A stretch of 7,799 bases of DNA from CAYRFF01 sp964436125 (GTDB lineage: Bacteria; Bacteroidota; Bacteroidia; Chitinophagales; Saprospiraceae), in NCBI GenBank assembly GCA_964436125.1, contig CAYTBT010000064.1, positions 1-7,799 of the forward strand, given 5' to 3'. Position numbers and translations under genes: made by a program. The first letter of the stretch is position 1; the number at the start of each line of letters is the position of its first letter. Of the stretch, positions 1-6,789 are shown in pieces. The notes under the pieces are model-generated. The model was not told where the DNA came from, searched no databases, and saw nothing but the letters and a program-made list of their open reading frames with translations.

Positions 1-50
1 TATTCAAAGGCTTTTGTGCTTATCTTCAATTTCTAATGCATGATTTGGGT

Positions 51-94
51 TATATGAAACCTATATGAAACCATTGATACTAAATGTATCAATG
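51..94. repeat. 11-nt tandem duplication next to a 9-bp inverted repeat
   Basis: The unit TATATGAAACC occurs twice head to tail at 51-61 and 62-72. It runs straight into the inverted repeat CATTGATAC (72-80) / GTATCAATG (86-94) with a 5-nt loop. No T-run follows the hairpin on either strand, so it is a poor intrinsic terminator. Function unknown; it could be a protein-binding site or chance in AT-rich sequence. Confidence 0.5.
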
Positions 95-120
95 ATAAGG
101 GATCCGCATAAGCTTTCAAG

Positions 121-160
121 CTCATAAAAGCACCATTCCTTAAGGGAAAGAACTGTGCTT
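121..160 (-). terminator. possible terminator of the prenyltransferase gene
   Basis: About 17 nt past the stop codon of the minus-strand prenyltransferase gene, AAGCAC (128-133) pairs with GTGCTT (155-160), with an inner TTCC (136-139) / GGAA (145-148) stem. Read on the minus strand the hairpin is followed by TTTTATGAG, a short T-run. The stem is interrupted and weak, so the call is tentative. Confidence 0.35.
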
Positions 161-176
161 AAAGAGAAGATCAGAT

Positions 177-1193
177 TTACAATAATCCTGACTTAGTCAC
201 AATTAAATCCAGTATGAGCCCCAGAAGGAAGAACATTCCGAATCGCTTATTATAAACAAATGCATGCGACACCAGATACAGTGGCCAGCCAGTGCCGACA
301 TATCCTTCCGGTTCTTCAGCAGGCCGCGGTCGGGAGAAGACTCGCGATGCCCAGATAAATTTGGGGACTGCCAGGAGAACGATAGCCATCGCAATGCTCA
401 CATCGCCGGCAATAATTAAATAAGCAATAAGTACATATTGCAATACCCATAGGCCTATTGTCGTCCATCTTGACACCTTTTCTCCGAGTATAACCGGCAA
501 GGTATATACCTTTTTCTTTATATCTTGATCAGCCTTGTCGATATGCTTCCCGAAGAGTACGGTAGTCGGTCCCAGGGCATAGGCAAGACCTATGAGCACA
601 GCTGTCCAGCTCCACACACCGCCGGTCGCCACAAAATATGTACCGCCGATCATCAATGGCCCCCACACGATAATTACCGTCAGTTCTCCCAGGCCGTAGT
701 ACTTCAATGGCCATGTATAAAAGATGACAAAGAACAAACCGGCCAATAATAGATATAAAGTCGTTAAACCGGTCTGCCATACGAGAAATACACCACAAGT
801 CAACCCCAGTATCAAGGAGACCGCAATGTATAAATATAGCTCTTTTACCGAAAATAAGCCGTGTTCAAGCGTCTGTGGACCATATTGAGCACGAAAATAA
901 TTGCCTTTATCCACTCCAAGGCGTGAATCGACAAGATCATTTATCAGATTATTGGAAGCATGGGCAAAGATAAGGCCGAAGAAGGCGGCAAGAAAATTTA
1001 CCCAGATAAAGGTGCCACTCCCAAATGCTAGTATTCCTCCGATTATACTCGATATCGCTGTCATCACAAATACCGTTGCACGCGTGGATATAAGCCACTT
1101 AGAAATAAAATCGAGGTTTATCCATTCCTCCTTGGAAATCTTGGGAATCGTCTTCAACGCTTTTCCCCACATTCTAAAATCAATTGCATTCAT
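177..1193 (-). CDS. UbiA-superfamily membrane prenyltransferase, MenA-like
   Basis: This 338-residue protein is an integral membrane prenyltransferase that should transfer a polyprenyl chain from its diphosphate to an acceptor. Seen directly: about nine hydrophobic segments (roughly 41-58, 62-79, 118-137, 143-158, 170-188, 194-212, 245-263, 266-281, 318-333). The first Asp-rich Mg-diphosphate site is NDLVDSRLGVD (85-95: N85, D86, D89, D95), and the second is HIDKADQD (217-224: D219, D222, D224). Between them lies YTWPLKYYGLGEL (159-171), resembling the conserved loop of MenA-type enzymes. By family knowledge the best guess is attachment of a prenyl tail to a quinone precursor such as 1,4-dihydroxy-2-naphthoate, but the acceptor cannot be read from sequence. 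It has a ~35-residue polar N-terminal lead before the first helix. The gene stands alone, with no menaquinone gene beside it, so no symbol is given. The family call is firm; the substrate is not. Confidence 0.88.
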   Translation of the reverse strand: MNAIDFRMWGKALKTIPKISKEEWINLDFISKWLISTRATVFVMTAISSIIGGILAFGSGTFIWVNFLAAFFGLIFAHASNNLINDLVDSRLGVDKGNYFRAQYGPQTLEHGLFSVKELYLYIAVSLILGLTCGVFLVWQTGLTTLYLLLAGLFFVIFYTWPLKYYGLGELTVIIVWGPLMIGGTYFVATGGVWSWTAVLIGLAYALGPTTVLFGKHIDKADQDIKKKVYTLPVILGEKVSRWTTIGLWVLQYVLIAYLIIAGDVSIAMAIVLLAVPKFIWASRVFSRPRPAEEPEGYVGTGWPLYLVSHAFVYNKRFGMFFLLGLILDLIVTKSGLL

Positions 1194-1258
1194 CTTGTCA
1201 AAAATTCAGTGTCTAATTACTCGTACACATCTCTTGATTTATTCTCGAGAGATTCTTT

Positions 1259-1320
1259 CTTAATATGAGCTTTATGTCATAAAGATACACTTTGTGTACA
1301 GTTTAAAAAATCATATTAAG
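1259..1320. repeat. Nested inverted repeats upstream of the prenyltransferase gene
   Basis: Three perfect inverted repeats sit in 62 nt: an outer 10-bp pair CTTAATATGA (1259-1268) / TCATATTAAG (1311-1320); a compact palindrome CTTTATG-T-CATAAAG (1270-1284); and TACAC (1286-1290) / GTGTA (1294-1298). The compact palindrome overlaps the candidate -7 element of the minus-strand gene, which is where a repressor operator would sit. This is a structural observation; the regulatory role is inference. Confidence 0.6.
1280..1311 (-). promoter_or_regulatory. candidate promoter of the prenyltransferase gene
   Basis: On the minus strand TATCTTTA (1287-1280) resembles the Bacteroidota -7 element TAnnTTTG with one mismatch, and a T-rich stretch lies about 20 nt upstream in place of TTTG. 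It would give a leader of roughly 80 nt. The -33 match is poor, so confidence is low. Confidence 0.3.
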
Positions 1321-1442
1321 TACCTTATCTTCAGAAATAGCCTCCCTTGAGTCAAGCGAGAAAAAATATAAAGCAGTACAATGTATAAATATGAGGCTTA
1401 CTTCCATTCAGATGGAAAGATGGAAGTATAATAGGGCTCGAC

Positions 1443-1530
1443 AAGAAGAGAAAAAAGAGAAAAGAAGAGGAAAATTGAATCTCCATTTGCGCAAGCTCAC
1501 ATAAGGAATGGAAGCTGTGCAAATGGAGAT
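1443..1530 (-). terminator. intrinsic terminator of the rpsF-rpsR-rplI operon
   Basis: Starting 27 nt beyond the rplI stop codon, a long hairpin forms between 1479-1497 and 1513-1530: ATCTCCATTTGC pairs with GCAAATGGAGAT, continues through one G-T pair, then CA/TG, and picks up AGCT after a one-base bulge. On the minus strand it is followed by TCAATTTTCC and then a long T-rich polypyrimidine run to 1443. The stem and T-rich tail downstream of the last operon gene make termination the natural reading. Confidence 0.75.
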
Positions 1531-1556
1531 ACTTTATTTAAACAATTGAGGATTGA

Positions 1557-2003
1557 CTACTCTTGAACGACTTCAAAGTTTACGTTAATATCGATGTCCT
1601 TGTGCAGATCAATGCTCGCTACATAAGCACCGATGGTAGTCACCTCTTCCTGGAGTTGAATCTTTCTTCTATCAACATCAACACCTACCTGTTCTTTGAG
1701 AGCTTGAGCAATCTGAACATTGGTAACAGAGCCGAATATTTTATCGCTACTACCGACTTTGGCGCCGATTTTCAACACCTCGCTTTGAAGCTTCTCTTTG
1801 AGGGCTTCAATTTCATGGCGTCGTTTCTCAGCGTGCTCATCCTCACGTCTTTTAATTTCATTCAATCGTTTAAGATTGGATTTATTGGCGATAAGGGCAA
1901 ATCCCTGAGGAATAAGATAATTTCTACCATAGCCATCTTTAACCGTGACTAGGTCATATTTATCACCCACCTTATCGACATCTTTTAATAATATGATATC
2001 CAT
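1557..2003 (-). CDS. rplI: 50S ribosomal protein L9
   Basis: L9 binds 23S rRNA at the base of the L1 stalk and helps keep the reading frame. The 148 residues match the usual length. The N-terminal domain begins MDIILLKDV and contains the family signature GYGRNYLIPQGFA (24-36). A long charged connecting helix rich in K, R and E follows (about 41-75), then the C-terminal RNA-binding domain with GSSDKIFGSVTNVQIAQAL (84-102). The start is fixed by the conserved N-terminus. It begins 25 nt after the rpsR stop codon and is the last gene of the S6-S18-L9 operon, with a terminator just downstream. No strong Shine-Dalgarno sequence precedes the ATG, as is usual in Bacteroidota. Confidence 0.98.
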   Translation of the reverse strand: MDIILLKDVDKVGDKYDLVTVKDGYGRNYLIPQGFALIANKSNLKRLNEIKRREDEHAEKRRHEIEALKEKLQSEVLKIGAKVGSSDKIFGSVTNVQIAQALKEQVGVDVDRRKIQLQEEVTTIGAYVASIDLHKDIDINVNFEVVQE

Positions 2004-2028
2004 GGTTGTCTCTTTTAAAAATATTTAA

Positions 2029-2295
2029 TTACTTCAACAAGTCAGTTACAAATGGGAGCAGGGCAAGATGTCTTGCGCGTTTTACTGCTACGGCAACTTT
2101 TCGTTGATACTTGAGGCTATTTCCGGTAATTCTACGAGGAAGGATTTTCCCTTGCTCATTGACAAATTGCTTGAGGAACTCCGGGTCTTTATAGTCGATA
2201 TGTTTAATCCCATACTTACGGAAACGGCAGTATTTACTCCGTTTTCTTCCGAGTTTAGGATTACTGAGAAATCGTTTATCTTCTCTTGATGCCAT
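2029..2295 (-). CDS. rpsR: 30S ribosomal protein S18
   Basis: S18 sits on the small-subunit platform and forms a heterodimer with S6. The protein has 88 residues, normal for the family. It shows the basic N-terminal lead, the core KYCRFRKYGIKHIDYKDPEF (21-40) with its single Cys at 23, and the signature region GKILPRRITGNSLKYQRKVA (49-68), ending in RARHLALLPFVTD. It lies 30 nt after rpsF and 25 nt before rplI on the same strand, so the three are co-transcribed. No gene (priB or rpsZ type) is inserted between rpsF and rpsR. The sequence before the ATG has no recognisable Shine-Dalgarno element. Confidence 0.98.
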   Translation of the reverse strand: MASREDKRFLSNPKLGRKRSKYCRFRKYGIKHIDYKDPEFLKQFVNEQGKILPRRITGNSLKYQRKVAVAVKRARHLALLPFVTDLLK

Positions 2296-2325
2296 AAGAT
2301 TTTACATTTAAGCTTGAAACAATAA

Positions 2326-2754
2326 TTATTCTTCTTCCTGATTAATGGAAGTTGCTGCTACAGCTGCTTGTTCAGCAGCCTCCTTTTTCTCCGCATTCAG
2401 CTTGCGCCTTTCTTTCATTGTCGGAATTTTTCCCTCTCGTTTATCGGCATTATATTGTACGCCATATTTATCGAGGCGTACGGTGAGATAGCGCATAATA
2501 CGCTCATCACGACGCATGGATAATTCCAGATTGGGGAGCAACGCTCCTGTTTCGTTCTTAAATTCTACGCAATAATACACACCTGAGGTGCGCTTATTTA
2601 TCGGATACGCCAGCTGACGTAATCCTAACTCGTCCACATGTACTATATCACTGCCTTCCGACTTGATATGATCTACATAGGACTTTGCTGTCGCTGCTAT
2701 TTCATCGCTCGACAGAACGGGATCTACGATGAAAGTCATTTCATAATTACGCAT
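2326..2754 (-). CDS. rpsF: 30S ribosomal protein S6
   Basis: S6 is a platform protein that binds 16S rRNA together with S18. The chosen start gives 142 residues beginning MRNYEMTFIVDPVLSSDE, the conserved N-terminus of the family. The reading frame stays open upstream to an ATG at 2838, but those 28 extra residues overlap the promoter and match nothing in S6, so they are excluded. The ferredoxin-like core runs to about residue 100, including DELGLRQLAYPINKRTSGVY (41-60) and MRRDERIMRYLTVRLDKYG (80-98). After it comes a charged and Ala-rich tail ending QEEE, a form reminiscent of S6 proteins that receive extra glutamates from RimK, though no rimK is in view. AGGA lies 5 nt before the ATG, an unusually good Shine-Dalgarno-like site for this phylum. 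First gene of the S6-S18-L9 operon. Confidence 0.97.
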   Translation of the reverse strand: MRNYEMTFIVDPVLSSDEIAATAKSYVDHIKSEGSDIVHVDELGLRQLAYPINKRTSGVYYCVEFKNETGALLPNLELSMRRDERIMRYLTVRLDKYGVQYNADKREGKIPTMKERRKLNAEKKEAAEQAAVAATSINQEEE

Positions 2755-2795
2755 GTATTTCCTACGTTTATTTAATTGAGTAATAAATTGGCGTG

Positions 2796-2827
2796 CAAAG
2801 GTATATTTTTCTTTTAGCTTATGCAAA
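2796..2827 (-). promoter_or_regulatory. Bacteroidota-type promoter of the rpsF operon
   Basis: On the minus strand TTTG (2827-2824) is followed after exactly 20 nt by TACCTTTG (2803-2796), a full match to the primary sigma-factor consensus of Bacteroidota (TTTG at -33, TAnnTTTG at -7). Transcription should start near 2788-2791, giving a leader of about 35 nt before the rpsF ATG at 2754. It lies within the open frame that extends upstream of rpsF, which supports the shorter start. Confidence 0.8.
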
Positions 2828-2838
2828 TATCCTTCCAA

Positions 2839-3145
2839 AAAATCTTAAATCCTTAGGAATATGAATTCTCTTCCGTTCCGGCTTTTCCCTGTAGAATTTA
2901 ATTCCCATGTTCTAGCCTAATCTGTCCATAGTGGTATGTTTCATATTTGCAAAGGGGAAAATGGGTGAATTATCCTGTTTATTCCCATAGCTTATGGCCA
3001 TTCTCTATTCCATAATGGAGCTCGGCTAGGAGCTGCTCCTTGACATACGACCTAGCACTAGCGACCTCCAGATGCGGCTAAGCCATCAACATTATCGATA
3101 GAGGCTGTGGCAAATCCTGCTAGGCCTCCTCGTGGAAAGGAGTGC
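2839..3145. other. Region without a recognisable gene between recQ and rpsF
   Basis: These 307 nt contain no coding region I can support on either strand. Short palindromes are visible (CCATA-GCT-TATGG near 2988-3000 and TCCAT-A-ATGGA near 3009-3019). CTCCT / AGGAG at 3126-3142 lies just after the recQ stop codon but has no T-run, so I do not call it a terminator. It may be the untranslated 3' end of recQ or degenerate sequence. Confidence 0.6.
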
Positions 3146-5347
3146 TTAGTTTGCTACTTCTGACAAGAATTTCAAGCGTATAAGGCTCAGTTCTTCATAG
3201 GTAATATCCTCATCCTCTAGTTCTTTGTACGCATCTTCCAGGGAATCCGTTTCTGCTTCCATAAAATAATCATAGATAACATCCTGGACATATTCATCAA
3301 TCTCCTCCTTAATATAATAGTCGAGATTGAGCTTTGTACCGGAATTCACGATCATTGTCAATTCTTTCAGCAATTCTTCAAAGTCCAGATTGTAATCATG
3401 AGCGAGGTCATCGAGATCAACTTGTCTGTCAATTGCTTGTATGAGTTTAATCTTGTTTTTGGATTTATTGGCGACTTGTTTTATGACGATATCCTCCGGT
3501 ATTTCAATGTCGTTCTGTTCTACATAATCAGAAATAAGCTCGATAAATGGTCGGCCGTATTTCATTGCCTTTCCGCGACTTACGCCGGATATTTTACTCA
3601 TAGCGTCCATAGAAGTAGGATAGCTGATACACATATCCTCAAGAGAATTCTCCTGAAATACGGCAAATGGAGGGACATTCTTCTCTGCTGCAATATCCTT
3701 ACGCAAGGACTTCAACATAGCAAATAATGTCTCATCGAGCACAGAGCTACCACCGCGTGCAAGCTCGTCTTCTTCCGTAAGCTTGGAATAATCGTGATTT
3801 TCTGCTATTTCTATCGGACAGGGATCATCGAGAAATTCCTCTCCTTTCTCTGTCAACTTCAACAATCCATAGCTTTCTATATCTTTTCTCAAGTATCCTT
3901 CGACAAGGGCATATCTGATAACGGAATTCCAGTAGAGTTTATCCTCTTCATCACCTGCACCGAAGAGCGGCTTTTTAGTAAAGCCATAGTTTTTCATCTG
4001 TGTAGTCTCAATCCCGCTGATAAAATCCACGATATCGGACATCACATAATTTTCTTTTAGGGCCTTAATGGATTTTAAGGCGAGTTCCATCTGTTCCGTT
4101 GCATCGGATTTTTCCTTAGGGTGGCGACAATTATCACACATTTCATTACAATCCTCGACGGCAAAGTTTTCTCCGAAATAATGCAGCAGATATTGTCTTC
4201 TACAAGTAGAAGTCTCGGAATAACTGATCACTTCATCGAGGAGTTGTGCCCCGAGTTCCCGCTCTGCTACGGGTTTATCTCTCAAGAATTTCTCCAGTCT
4301 GGCAATATCTTTATAAGAATAAAAGGCAACGCATTTTCCTTCAAGTCCATCGCGGCCTGCGCGGCCTGTTTCTTGATAATAATTTTCTATACTCTTGGGA
4401 ATATTATAGTGTATGACAAAACGCACATCGGGTTTATCTATCCCCATCCCAAATGCAATTGTTGCACAGATAACATCGATTTCTTCCATAAGGAATTCAT
4501 CCTGTACTCGTGCTCGACTCTTGGCATCCATACCTGCGTGATACGCTGCTGCTTTCACGTCATTCACACGTAGTGAGGATGCCACCTCGTCCGTCATTTT
4601 CCGGGATTGGACATAAATAATTCCGGATTGATTGGGCATAGAGCGGATAATCTGTACAATTTCCTTGATATTCTCTTGCTTCGTCCGCTTAGGACGTACC
4701 TCATAGTAGAGATTGGGACGATTAAACGAGGAGATAAATACATTTTCATCTTTCATCTCCAGATTCTTAATGATATCCGCCTGAACCTTGGGTGTTGCCG
4801 TTGCTGTAAGTGCTATGGTAGGAATATTATCCCCCAATTGCTCCACCATCTTTCTGATATTGCGATATTCCGGTCTGAAATCATGCCCCCATTCTGAAAT
4901 ACAATGCGCCTCATCAACCGCGACAAAAGAAATCTCTTTACTCCCAAAGAACTCGATATTCTCCTCCTTTGTCAAAGTCTCCGGTGCCACGTATAGAATC
5001 TTGCATTTCCCATCGACAATATCTTTGCGCACCTGTCTCTCCTGTGTTTTGGATAAGGACGAATTCAGAAAGTGAGCTACACTATCCTCCTCAGCATATC
5101 CTCGCAATGCATCTACTTGATTTTTCATCAATGCTATCAATGGAGAAATGATAATAGCTGTGCCGGGCAACATCAATGCAGGTAATTGATAACAGAGCGA
5201 TTTCCCGCCTCCCGTAGGCATAATAACAAATGTGTCATGCCCATTCAGGATAGATTTTACTACTTCTTCCTGACGATCTTTAAATGTATCAAAGCCAAAA
5301 TATTTTTTTAATGCATCATTTATGCTTGCCGTTTCAACAGTTACCAT
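3146..5347 (-). CDS. recQ: ATP-dependent DNA helicase RecQ
   Basis: RecQ is a 3'-5' DNA helicase used in recombination repair and fork processing. The 733 residues carry the helicase motifs in order: Walker A PTGGGKS (44-50, K49), motif Ia SPLIALMKNQVDALR (68-82), DEAH (145-148) with the RecQ loop CISEWGHDFRPEYR (149-162), ALTATAT (179-185), IIYVQSR (243-249), CATIAFGMGIDKPDVR (294-309) and YQETGRAGRDG (324-334). The zinc-binding cysteines are C382, C400, C404 and C407. A winged-helix RQC region (about 415-510) and an HRDC domain (about 536-612) follow. The last ~120 residues are a mixed basic then acidic extension resembling a helix-turn-helix, making the protein longer than E. coli RecQ (609). 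All catalytic residues look intact. It stands alone, divergent from kdsD. A weak promoter candidate is TATTATTG on the minus strand at 5441-5434. Confidence 0.97.
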   Translation of the reverse strand: MVTVETASINDALKKYFGFDTFKDRQEEVVKSILNGHDTFVIMPTGGGKSLCYQLPALMLPGTAIIISPLIALMKNQVDALRGYAEEDSVAHFLNSSLSKTQERQVRKDIVDGKCKILYVAPETLTKEENIEFFGSKEISFVAVDEAHCISEWGHDFRPEYRNIRKMVEQLGDNIPTIALTATATPKVQADIIKNLEMKDENVFISSFNRPNLYYEVRPKRTKQENIKEIVQIIRSMPNQSGIIYVQSRKMTDEVASSLRVNDVKAAAYHAGMDAKSRARVQDEFLMEEIDVICATIAFGMGIDKPDVRFVIHYNIPKSIENYYQETGRAGRDGLEGKCVAFYSYKDIARLEKFLRDKPVAERELGAQLLDEVISYSETSTCRRQYLLHYFGENFAVEDCNEMCDNCRHPKEKSDATEQMELALKSIKALKENYVMSDIVDFISGIETTQMKNYGFTKKPLFGAGDEEDKLYWNSVIRYALVEGYLRKDIESYGLLKLTEKGEEFLDDPCPIEIAENHDYSKLTEEDELARGGSSVLDETLFAMLKSLRKDIAAEKNVPPFAVFQENSLEDMCISYPTSMDAMSKISGVSRGKAMKYGRPFIELISDYVEQNDIEIPEDIVIKQVANKSKNKIKLIQAIDRQVDLDDLAHDYNLDFEELLKELTMIVNSGTKLNLDYYIKEEIDEYVQDVIYDYFMEAETDSLEDAYKELEDEDITYEELSLIRLKFLSEVAN

Positions 5348-5805
5348 CTTTTATCAATTTTGCTTGGAAAAGCACCTAAGGTCAACCTATTCTAGACTGA
5401 CCTGCATCTTGTTCTTACAACAATTTATACTTACAATAATACTTAAAATTACACTTTTTCAGTAAATTAGAAAAATTGCGTTTAAATTTATCACAATTCC
5501 CACCTCCGAAGCTTTTATTATTTTGTTCAATGAATGTACGGAAATTTACTGAATCCATAGAAATAATCCCACATTTCTTTCCACAATCCCCTTTTACGCC
5601 CTTAATCCTGTGCTTAAAGTGCTATAGATATCCTGAGCTGAAGCTTATTTGCGGAAGCTAATTCACAGGAATTATGCCTTTCTCGACAAGGTAAACGATA
5701 GAATCGGGTCTTTATTCTGATAAAAATGCGCTTTCTATTGCCTTTCGGCAAAAAGAATTCCGTGCTTATCCCTACATTTGTCAGAGAAATACAATTCAAG
5801 ATATT
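5348..5805. other. Divergent intergenic region between recQ and kdsD
   Basis: This 458-nt AT-rich gap separates the starts of recQ (minus) and kdsD (plus) and must hold both promoters. Open frames of 61 and 71 codons exist, but they have no recognisable domain and cross the regulatory region, so I do not call them. Visible structures: AGGTCA (5379-5384) / TGACCT (5398-5403); an 11-bp inverted pair TTCAGTAAATT (5458-5468) / AATTTACTGAA (5543-5553); and a small hairpin TTGCC-TTTC-GGCAA (5738-5751). Confidence 0.65.
5773..5780 (+). promoter_or_regulatory. candidate -7 element of kdsD
   Basis: TACATTTG matches the Bacteroidota -7 consensus TAnnTTTG fully and lies 25 nt before the kdsD GTG start. 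No TTTG is found 19-21 nt upstream, so only half of the promoter is recognisable. Transcription would begin near 5786-5788 with a short leader. Confidence 0.4.
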
Positions 5806-6771
5806 GTGACAAATAATGAACTCATTCAACTTACGAGAAAGACACTTTCCATTGAAATGGAGGTACTAGCGGATCTTCACGATAGCATCGGAGCTGAGAT
5901 CTGCGAGGTTATCAATACAATCCATAAGATGAAAGGGCGATTGATTATCACCGGCATAGGGAAGTCCGCAATAATCGCGCAGAAAATAGTCTCCACGCTC
6001 AATTCTACGGGTTGTCCATCCTTGTTTATGCATGCTGCAGATGCAGTACATGGAGATCTCGGTATGGTTATGCCTGATGATATTATTCTCTGTATCAGTA
6101 AATCAGGTGAAACTTCAGAAATCAGGGTTCTCTTGCCGATTATCAAGCAGAAAGACAATATCTTAATCGGGATGACAAGTAATAAGCATAGCAGTCTCGG
6201 CAAGGCAGCAGATTATACACTTTACATACCGGTTAATCAAGAGGCTGACCCCAATAATCTCGCACCTACCGCGAGTTCGACCGCGCAGATGGCACTCGGA
6301 GATGCGCTGGCTGTTTCTTTATTGGCCTTAAAAGGGTTTTCAGCATCGGACTTTGCTCAAGTACATCCCGGTGGTTCTCTGGGTAAACAACTCTATTTAA
6401 GGGTCAGCGATTTATCAGAACAAAATGATATTCCCTTTGTCAGGCTAGATTCTTCTATCCGTGAGACGATTATTGTCATCTCCTCCAAGAGACTCGGGAT
6501 TACAGCTGTTCTCGACGATAGCGACAGGCTACAGGGAGTAATCACCGATGGAGACTTGCGACGCATGCTGCAATCAGAAAAGGATTTATCACACTTAACA
6601 GCAGGTGATATAATGAGCTCTGATCCGGAAACAATAGAAGCCGACGAATATGCGGTTCACGCCTTAAAGATCATGCGGAATAAGAATATAACACAGCTCG
6701 TGGTCACAGACGATGGAGAATACTCGGGTATTATCCATTTGCACGATCTTCTCAAGGAAGGAATTGTTTAA
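5806..6771 (+). CDS. kdsD: D-arabinose 5-phosphate isomerase (KdsD/KpsF/GutQ family)
   Basis: The enzyme interconverts D-ribulose 5-phosphate and D-arabinose 5-phosphate, the first step toward Kdo, the sugar linking lipid A to the LPS core. The 321 residues hold an N-terminal SIS sugar-isomerase domain (about 35-175) and two CBS domains (about 205-321). Visible family motifs: GIGKSAIIAQK (50-60), the AVHGDLGMV stretch with H82, the SIS phosphate-binding loop SKSGETSE (98-105), LAPTASSTAQMALGDALAV (152-170), the conserved HPGG (187-190), TDGDLRR (247-253) and the C-terminal LHDLLKEGIV. Length and order match E. coli KdsD. The start is GTG at 5806: the next in-frame Met is residue 18 and would remove the conserved first helix, and no ATG lies just upstream. 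Paralogues GutQ and KpsF share this fold, but a single core copy in an LPS-making organism favours KdsD. Probably co-transcribed with the small gene 18 nt downstream. Confidence 0.92.
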   Translation: MTNNELIQLTRKTLSIEMEVLADLHDSIGAEICEVINTIHKMKGRLIITGIGKSAIIAQKIVSTLNSTGCPSLFMHAADAVHGDLGMVMPDDIILCISKSGETSEIRVLLPIIKQKDNILIGMTSNKHSSLGKAADYTLYIPVNQEADPNNLAPTASSTAQMALGDALAVSLLALKGFSASDFAQVHPGGSLGKQLYLRVSDLSEQNDIPFVRLDSSIRETIIVISSKRLGITAVLDDSDRLQGVITDGDLRRMLQSEKDLSHLTAGDIMSSDPETIEADEYAVHALKIMRNKNITQLVVTDDGEYSGIIHLHDLLKEGIV

Positions 6772-6789
6772 TTATTGAAGATATGATCT

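Larger units (their letters stand above)
1194..1556. other. Intergenic region between prenyltransferase and rplI
   Basis: No protein gene is supported in these 363 nt. The part next to the prenyltransferase start (1259-1320) carries nested inverted repeats around a possible promoter. The middle (1399-1428) carries a 9-bp inverted repeat, TACTTCCAT / ATGGAAGTA. The part next to rplI (1443-1530) is the terminator of the ribosomal operon with a 32-nt pure purine tract on the plus strand. Confidence 0.7.

Noticed and set aside
3126..3142. Hairpin CTCCT / AGGAG just after the recQ stop codon
   Set aside because: Only 5 bp with a 7-nt loop and no T-run on the minus strand; too weak for a terminator.
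5476..5829. Two small frames (61 codons plus, 71 codons minus) in the recQ-kdsD gap
   Set aside because: Unconvincing composition, and the minus-strand one overlaps the kdsD promoter and start; they match no family I know.
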